In this document: piece by piece, positions 6,984 through 13,200 of the stretch
How the letters are laid out: each line of letters starts with the position of its first letter
Numbering within the stretch: the stretch's first letter is position 1
NCBI GenBank assembly: GCA_036501535.1
Contig: DASYAE010000037.1
Span: 1 to 14,895, forward strand
Reading direction: 5' to 3'
DNA: 14,895 nt
DNA from: DASYAE01 sp036501535
GTDB lineage: Bacteria; Actinomycetota; Actinomycetes; Streptomycetales; Catenulisporaceae
Notes under the pieces: model-generated
Told to the model about the DNA's origin: nothing
Database searches by the model: none
The model's input: only the letters and a program-made list of their open reading frames with translations
Translations under genes and position numbers: made by a program

Positions 6984-7065
6984 GGATTCCGGTAACTTTC
7001 ACGCGGCCGATCCCACGGCGAAGCGGATCAATCAGGGAACTACCAGATGAGATCGGGTGATGTGT

Positions 7066-8178
7066 TTACAAGGTCCCTGACAGGGGCGAAGCGGACCCCG
7101 GCCGGCGCAGGCCCGCGTTCACCGACTCGGTCGTCAGATACGAGCCCGTGTTCGCCGGCAGGTCGTCGTCGTCCAGCAGTCGGATTAGGGCATTGACGGC
7201 CGATTCGGTCGGCGTGTAAGCGCCCTGCGCCTTCACCTCGAGGATCCACTCGCTGACCTTCTGCGACCAGCTTCCCTGCGGGGCCGCCGCGGCCAGCTGG
7301 GTCTGGCCCAGGCCGATCTCGAGGATGCCGGGATGGAAGCTGACGATCGCGACGCCGTAGCCGCGGGCCTCGACCGCGATGTTCTCGGTGAGCTTGATCA
7401 GCGCGGCCTTCGAGGCCGAATAAGCGGACAGATGCGGCCAGCGGTGGACTCCGGCGTGGCTGGCGACGTTGATGATCTTCCCGGACCGGCGCTGGGCCAT
7501 GACACGCAGTACCTGTGCGCAGCCCAGCGCCGCGCCGCGCAGGTTGGTCTCGAAGGTCCGCCACCACGCGTCCGCGTCGACGTCCCACAGTTCGCCGATC
7601 GGGCCTTGGATACCGGCGTTGTTCACCAGCGCCCCGATCTCCCCGAACTGTGCCTCGACTGTTTCGACCAGTCTTTCGACAGCGGCCGGCTCGCTGACGT
7701 CGGCCGGGCAGGCGAAGACCTCGGCGCCGGTCGCGCGCAGGCTGCGGGCCGTCTCTTCCAGCCGCTCGGCATTGCGCGCGGTGATCGCCACGCGCGTCCC
7801 GCGCCGCGCGAGCGCGCCGGCCAGTTCGCGGCCCAGACCGCTGCTGCCTCCGGTGATCAGCACGCACGGGTCGGTGGACCGGCGGCGCAGCGCTTCGCGG
7901 CGAATCGCCCCGCGCTCGTCGCGCGGGAGGGCTGCGAGCATCGTGATGTCGCCGGGTCGCAGCGGTGACGCGGCGATATGTGCACTGACATGGGCTTGCA
8001 AGTCCGCGGCACCGGTGCGCCAGTGTGCTGCGACGTAGGCTTTGAGCGCGAGCCCGCCGGGTGACTGTGACTGCGGGCGCGCCACGACGGCGGCCTCGCT
8101 GACCGCCGGGTGCGCCGCCAAGGCGGCTTCGAGCTCTGCCTCAGCCGCTTCAGTTCCGGCGCCGTCGTTCGTGCTCAT
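7066..8178 (-). CDS. short-chain dehydrogenase/reductase with N-terminal degenerate ANL C-terminal-like domain
   Basis: This is a 370-aa protein. Residues 104-350 form a classical SDR: TGGSSGLG at 109-116 binds NAD(P), NNAG is at 186-189, and the catalytic triad is S240, Y253 and K257 (YSASK). Residues about 13-98 are not SDR. They resemble the C-terminal subdomain of AMP-forming acyl-CoA ligases: LEAALAAHPAVSEAAVV at 16-32, then LPRDERGAIRREAL at 84-97. The Lys expected in the G-K-I/V motif is Ala (A91), so this domain cannot perform adenylation chemistry. Its ATG overlaps the stop of the ligase gene (ATGA) and has no Shine-Dalgarno of its own, so translation is coupled. The two proteins probably work together on the same acyl or aryl substrate. 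The redox substrate is unknown. Confidence 0.85.
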   Translation of the reverse strand: MSTNDGAGTEAAEAELEAALAAHPAVSEAAVVARPQSQSPGGLALKAYVAAHWRTGAADLQAHVSAHIAASPLRPGDITMLAALPRDERGAIRREALRRRSTDPCVLITGGSSGLGRELAGALARRGTRVAITARNAERLEETARSLRATGAEVFACPADVSEPAAVERLVETVEAQFGEIGALVNNAGIQGPIGELWDVDADAWWRTFETNLRGAALGCAQVLRVMAQRRSGKIINVASHAGVHRWPHLSAYSASKAALIKLTENIAVEARGYGVAIVSFHPGILEIGLGQTQLAAAAPQGSWSQKVSEWILEVKAQGAYTPTESAVNALIRLLDDDDLPANTGSYLTTESVNAGLRRPGSASPLSGTL

Positions 8179-9707
8179 ACCCGGGTGCCGTTCGCGGCGC
8201 CGGTCAGTGCCGCGCGATCCACCTTCCCGGTGGCGTTCAGCGGCAGTCGGGCGACGAACTCGACGGTGCGTGGGACCTTGTACCGGGCCAGCAGTCCGCG
8301 GCAGTGCTCGAGCAGGTGCTCGGATTCGAGCGGGCTGTCCGGCTGAAGCACGACCACGGCGTGCACGGCCTCGCCCCGCCGCTCGTCCGCGCGGCCGACC
8401 ACGACGGCGTCGCACACGTACGGATGGGTGCGCAGAGCCTCCTCCACCTCGGCCGGCTGCACGGTGTAGCCGTTGGTCATGATCGCGTCCTTGGAGCGGC
8501 CCACGATGCGGTGGCAGCCGTGCTCGTCGCAGGCGGCGAGGTCCCTGGTGTGCAGCCAGCCCTGCTCGTTCGCGATCCGGGCCCGCTGCCAGCTGCCGAC
8601 CTGCTGGCCGGGGCTCACCTGGGCGCCGCGAACCCGCAGCTCGCCGGTGGCCCCGCGCGGGACCGGCTCGCCGGTGGCGGGGTCGACGATGCGCACTTCG
8701 AGCCCTGGCACCGGGACGCCCACCGAGTCGGGGCAGGAGTGCTCCAGCGGGGCGAGGCCCGCACCGGCCAGTTCGGTCATCCCCCAGCTCTGGCGTAGCG
8801 GGACGCCCACGGCCGTGTGCCACCGCTCCCGCAGCGAGCGCGAGGCCTGCTGGCCCGCGCTCAGGCACAGCTTGAGTTCCAGTTCCAGCCCTGCGTCCGC
8901 CGCACCCGGGTCGGAGAGGGCTTCGAGCAGCCGGGCGAACATGGCTGGCACGCCCTCGAGCACCGTCGCCCGGTGCCCGGCGATCGCGGCGAGCCAGCGG
9001 TGCGGGTCGAAGCGCTGCGCGCTGACCAGGATCGTGCCCTGGGCCAGCAGTGTGGAAGCCGCGATCAGGTGCCCGTAGCTGTGGGAGGACGGGATCGGCA
9101 CCGCCACCACGTCGACGTCGGTGCGGAACCGGGTGCGCCACTGACCGATCGTCAGGTGCAGCGCCTGTTCGGTCTGCACCATGGCCCGGCACGTGCCGGT
9201 GGTGCCGGAGGTGTGAATCAGCAGGCACGTGTCCTGCGGTCCCGCGCTGCGCTCCAGCCCTGTCGGCGGCACGGAATCGGCCTCGTCGGCGAGCCCCTGC
9301 GGGTGGTCCAAAGGCACGGTCAGGACTTGCACGCGCGACGCGGTGCCGAGCCGGGCGCACAGCGCCTGCACGGCGTCGGCGCGCTCGGGCGCGGCCAGCA
9401 CCACCGCGGGCAGGGTCTGCTCGATCGCCCGCATCACCTCGGCGTCGGTCGACTGCCAGTTCAGCGGCGCGCACTGCATCCCGCTGCGCAGAGTCCCGAG
9501 GTAAGCGGCGAACCACGCGGCGCTGTTGGGCAGCAGCATCATCGCCACCCGGGCGCGGGCGTCGTTCCCGCAGGCCGGGGCGAGGTCGCGGGCGAGCAGG
9601 CCGGACCAGGCGTCCAACGCGCGGTAGGTCACCGCACCGAGGTCGTCGATGACCGCGGTGCGCTTGCCGCCCGCGGCCACCGTCTCGGCGATCAGGTCTC
9701 GGAACAC
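8175..9707 (-). CDS. ANL-family acyl/aryl-CoA ligase (AMP-forming)
   Basis: This 510-aa protein is a full-length acid:CoA ligase or free-standing adenylation enzyme. Motifs in order: the P-loop HTSGTTG at 165-171; QSWGMTEL at 306-313, which holds the adenine-contacting Thr-Glu; GWLHTRDL at 383-390; the hinge region IVGRSKDAIMTNG at 401-413; and the catalytic Lys K495 in LNATGKVDR. Two positions deviate: the P-loop continues TCR in place of the usual xPK, and TRD replaces TGD. The family makes acyl-AMP from ATP and an acid, then usually a CoA thioester. The GTG start at 9707 follows AGGAG by 10 nt and gives a normal family N-terminus; the frame is open further upstream but without family similarity. 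It is translationally coupled to the downstream SDR. Substrate not readable; a chorismate-lyase-like remnant upstream hints at a hydroxybenzoate. Confidence 0.85.
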   Translation of the reverse strand: MFRDLIAETVAAGGKRTAVIDDLGAVTYRALDAWSGLLARDLAPACGNDARARVAMMLLPNSAAWFAAYLGTLRSGMQCAPLNWQSTDAEVMRAIEQTLPAVVLAAPERADAVQALCARLGTASRVQVLTVPLDHPQGLADEADSVPPTGLERSAGPQDTCLLIHTSGTTGTCRAMVQTEQALHLTIGQWRTRFRTDVDVVAVPIPSSHSYGHLIAASTLLAQGTILVSAQRFDPHRWLAAIAGHRATVLEGVPAMFARLLEALSDPGAADAGLELELKLCLSAGQQASRSLRERWHTAVGVPLRQSWGMTELAGAGLAPLEHSCPDSVGVPVPGLEVRIVDPATGEPVPRGATGELRVRGAQVSPGQQVGSWQRARIANEQGWLHTRDLAACDEHGCHRIVGRSKDAIMTNGYTVQPAEVEEALRTHPYVCDAVVVGRADERRGEAVHAVVVLQPDSPLESEHLLEHCRGLLARYKVPRTVEFVARLPLNATGKVDRAALTGAANGTRV

Positions 9708-9965
9708 CGGTGATCGGCTCCTGTCTCGTCGCGAGCGCACGGGCCCGCGGGGATCAGCTCGGGGTTGAACAGCTCCTGGATGCACGCCATCGGCCCGTCG
9801 ACGGCCCACAGCAGGTAGACCCTGCAGGCACAGGCGCCGCCGCGCGGTGACGCGCGCGGCAGCCTGCAGAAGCGGCGTGGTCAAGCCGTCGCTGGCCAGC
9901 AGCATCCTGGTCGCGGGCGACGCGAACAGGGCGACGCGCGTGTCCAGGACGTGCCCGCTGAGCAC
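9692..9965 (-). pseudogene. decayed chorismate-lyase-like gene
   Basis: Two reading frames in series look coding and resemble parts of the chorismate lyase/UbiC-like family. The first, from GTG 9965, contains TRMLLASDGLTTPLLQAA, like the family's LL..DGS.T..LE segment. The second, about 9700-9850, contains VYLLWAVDGP and then FNPELIPAGP, like the L..DG.P...A...P...L segment. Third codon positions are almost all G or C in both stretches. They are out of frame with each other, the usual spacer of 30-40 residues between them is shortened, and the C-terminal third is missing. The second frame stops at 9692, 16 bases inside the ligase gene. Chorismate lyases make 4-hydroxybenzoate (relatives make 3-hydroxybenzoate). 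A sequencing frameshift could explain the frame change but not the missing parts. Confidence 0.4.
9718..9722 (-). promoter_or_regulatory. ribosome binding site of the ANL ligase
   Basis: AGGAG lies 10 nt ahead of GTG 9707. The spacer is slightly long, but no better start with family similarity is available. Confidence 0.5.
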
Positions 9966-10067
9966 CTGCGGCCCTGACGGCCTCCCACGGGCAGGCAGAT
10001 CACCGCTGCACCTCTCCCCTGCGCGGGGGGCGGTGCCCCGAACCCCGCCGGCCGGACGCCCGCCCCG

Positions 10068-10096
10068 GTGTGACCCACGGTGTCATCACACTGTGA
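10068..10096. promoter_or_regulatory. candidate operator: GTGTGA, then the palindrome TCACACTGTGA
   Basis: GTGTGA (10068-10073) is followed by a perfect odd palindrome, TCACACTGTGA (10086-10096); together they also form a GTGTGA/TCACAC inverted repeat with a 12-bp loop. The site lies in the gap between the carboxylase and the decayed chorismate-lyase-like gene, upstream of the ligase and SDR genes, where a promoter for them would be expected. No -35/-10 pair is convincing. Confidence 0.35.
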
Positions 10097-10179
10097 ACTC
10101 AAGGGAGAACACTATGAAATCAACGTCCGGCTGGCAAAACGCTGAGCCGATCGGGTTATCGCGGGCGGGCCCTGACGCC

Positions 10180-10212
10180 GCGCCGGGTCCACGCCGGGTC
10201 CGCGCCGGGTCA
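10180..10212. repeat. three tandem 11-bp repeats across the carboxylase stop codon
   Basis: Plus-strand units are GCGCCGGGTCC, ACGCCGGGTCC and GCGCCGGGTCA, differing only at the first and last base. The TCA of the last unit is the carboxylase stop codon read on the minus strand, so the array begins at the stop and extends into the 3' flank. Confidence 0.7.
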
Positions 10213-13200
10213 GTCCAGACGCGCCTCGACGGCCTCGATGATGCGCGGGCGCAGCTCGGCGGCGCGGATGACGGCGTCGACCGAGCCGACCCGCACCGCG
10301 CGCCGGATGTCGTGGACGCGCTCGAACTCCGCGGCGACCTCGCCGAGCTTCTCCGCCCGCACAGACGCGCGCAGCTCGTCGAGCTCCGCGGCCAGCGCGG
10401 CGCGGTCGGCCACGGACGCGGCCGTGACGCGGGCCTCCAGGTCCCGCACCCGCGAGTCGTTCGCCGCGCGGGCGTCGACCTCGCCGGAGAAGACCACCGC
10501 GGCGGCAGGTGCGCCGCCGAGCACCGAGGCGAACGAGCCCTCGATCGCGAGCACGGTCATGTTCGGGTTCAGCGCCTTGGAGAAGACCACGAACGCGCCG
10601 CCGTGGTAGCGCGAGATCACGCAGAACACGATCGGGCCGCGGAAGTTCACGATCGCGCGGCCGATCTCCGCGCCGTACTCCAGCTGGAGCTTGCGCATCG
10701 ACTCCGGCGAGCCGTCGAACCCGGACAGGTTCGCCAGCACCACGACCGGCCGGTTGCCGCTGGCCGCGTTGATCGCCCGCGCGGCCTTCTTCGAGGACTG
10801 CGGGAAGAGCGTGCCCGCAGTGTACGTGTCCGGCCCGTCGGCCGGCGGGAACCCGCGGCGCGGTACCGGGTGCGACTCGATGCCGAGCAGGCACACCGGC
10901 CGGCCGCCGAGACGGACGTCCTGCACGACCGCGGTCTCCGCGGCGGCCATGCCGGCCCAGCGCTCCAGCACCGGGTGGTCCTGGTCGGCGACGGCGCGCA
11001 TCACGGTCCGGATGTCGAACGGCTTCTTGCGGTCGGGGTTGGCCTCGGCCGAGAAGACCTCGCCGAGCGTGGCGAACTCGCTGTCCGGGACCGTGTGCGG
11101 GAAGCCGGTGATGTCGCGGTCGATCGGGTCGGACGTCTTCGCCGGCCGCGGCTGCGCCTCCCCGGGCACGACGTAGGTGTGGTCGTAGTGCGCCATCAGC
11201 ACCTCGTGCGCGGCGGCCAGGCTCGGCGCCCAGTACTGCGCCTGCCCGTTCGGGCCCATCACCCGGTCGTAGCCGCCGATGCCGAAGTTGTCCTCGGCCG
11301 ACACGCCGCCGGAGAAGTCCAGCGAGTGCTTGCCGGTCAGCACCATCGCCGAGTCCGGGGTCATCACCAGCACGCCCTTGGTGTGCATGAGCATCGTCGC
11401 CTCGGCGTTCCAGTACGGCTGCGCGCCGACGTTGATGCCGGCGACCACGATGTTGATCTCGCCGCCGTCCTGGGTGAACTCGACGATCCGCTTGAGCGCG
11501 GCGGCCACCCAGTCCATGTTCTCGGTGCCGGACTCCATCGAGATCCGGGCGCCGGCCGACAGCGCGTACCACTCCACCGGCACGCGCATCCGCTCGGCGA
11601 GGTCCAGCGCGGCGGCGACGCGGCGGCACTCGGGCTCGGAGAGCGCGCCGAGCGACTTCGTCGGATCGCCGAGCAGCACGACCCGGGTCACGCCCTCGGG
11701 ATGCCGCTCGGTCGGCGCGGTGGCGAGGCCGGCGACGATCGCCGCGGTGTTGCCGCCCTTCGGCCGGTCCACCGGGGCGAGCGCGCCGGAGTCGTCGAGG
11801 TCGTATTCGGTGAACGCGCCGAGCATGCCGGTCAGCTCGTAGGGGTAGACAGTGTTGCGGCTGCTCGCGCGCAGCACCTTCTGCCGGTACCCGTCGAGCG
11901 GCTCGACCAGCGCGTCGGACTGCTCGCCGACGGTCAGGGTGCCGCCGCCGGCGGCGTCGAAGGCGACGCGCATCGCGATCTTCTCCAGCGCGCCGGTCTG
12001 CGGGTCGCGCTGGCGGCCGATCAGCTCGATCTCCTCCAGCCCGGCGCCCGCCGTGGTCGGCAGCACGCGCGCGGCGATCGTGTCCAGCTCGTCGCGGGTG
12101 ACCGCGATCGGCGGCCAGACGTACAACACGATCCGGTTGGTGGGGAAGCGGTTCTTCGCCGGGCGGCGCGACTGCGCGCGCCGGATCGAGTCGAGGCAGG
12201 CGGCGATGGTGTCCTCGGCGGTGGGCAGCGCGACCAGCCGTCCGTCGTGGTCGCGCAGCCCGGTCAGGTCGCGGACCTGCGCGAAGGCGACGAGCCGGTC
12301 GTCGGACGGGTCCTGCCGCGCGACGCACCGGAAGAGGTAGACCTCTTCGTCCGAGGACGGCAGCCGGGTCAGGTCGAACTTCTGCAGCCGCTCGAGCTGC
12401 ATCCGCTGCGCGATGTAGGGGTGCAGGCCCCGGATAAGCCGCTCCTCGCTCACGCCGTCCTGCGTCGGGCGGAAGGTGAAGTGATGGTGCATCACCGCGT
12501 GTCCGCGGCCTGCGACGGTGGCGGTGAGCCTGCGGACCTGGGGCGGCAGCGGCTGCGCGCCGATGGCGTCGCGCAGCGCGGCGGCCATGACGTCGAAGTC
12601 CTCCGGCTGCTTCTCCCAGACGAGGTAGATGTCTGCGTCGATGTCGTTCCCGTTGTCGCCGGCGACGGCGGCCAGCCCGCGCAGCGCGTCGGCGAAGGCC
12701 TCGAAGCTCACGGCGGTGGAGACCAGCCGGGAGCCGGCGCGCTCGGCGACGACGAACGCGCAGCCCTCGGCCTCGCTCGTGCGCACGTCGACCAGGCCCT
12801 TGTTGCCGTAGTAGCGCCTGGTCAGCACTTCGAGCATCGGCGCGTGGTCCAGGCCGTCCAGGCTGAGCCGCTGGCCGAGCAGCCGGACCAGCGGCTCGGT
12901 GCTGCCGACCATCGCGGCGATGCGCTTGGCGCGGTCCGGCGCGTCCGGGTTCTCGTCGAGGTATCGCAGGTTCTTGCGGACGTCGGCGTATACGCGGGCG
13001 CGGTTGCGGCGCAGCAGCGGCTGGGCGAACCAGCCGAACACGATCCCGCGGGCGAGGTCGGAGACCACCGGGAAGCGCACCTGGGTCGCGGCGAGCAGCC
13101 GTTCCAGGGTGAGCCCCGCGGGCTCGCGCAGCACCCCGCCGGGCGGCGCCTCGCGCAGCCATTCGCGCAGCAACGTGACCACGACCGTCGCGTCGCTCGC

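Noticed and set aside
4060..7002. 980-codon minus-strand frame overlapping the esterase
   Set aside because: It is the out-of-frame shadow of the CE15 gene, very rich in Arg and Pro with no family features.
8179..9516. Extension of the SDR frame upstream to 9516
   Set aside because: The upstream part is the shadow of the ANL ligase gene in another frame; the ATG at 8178 overlapping the ligase stop gives a sensible protein.
9708..9965. Longer start (9965) for the ANL ligase
   Set aside because: The extra 86 residues do not resemble ANL N-termini; their first part instead looks like a chorismate lyase fragment read in the same frame.
10114..10209. Plus-strand ATG at 10114 with a good AAGGGAG site, beginning a small ORF (MKSTSGWQNAEP...)
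   Set aside because: The frame runs on as a codon-aligned antisense of the carboxylase with no natural stop nearby. Only the first 30 codons are outside that gene and they match nothing known, so a real gene cannot be supported.
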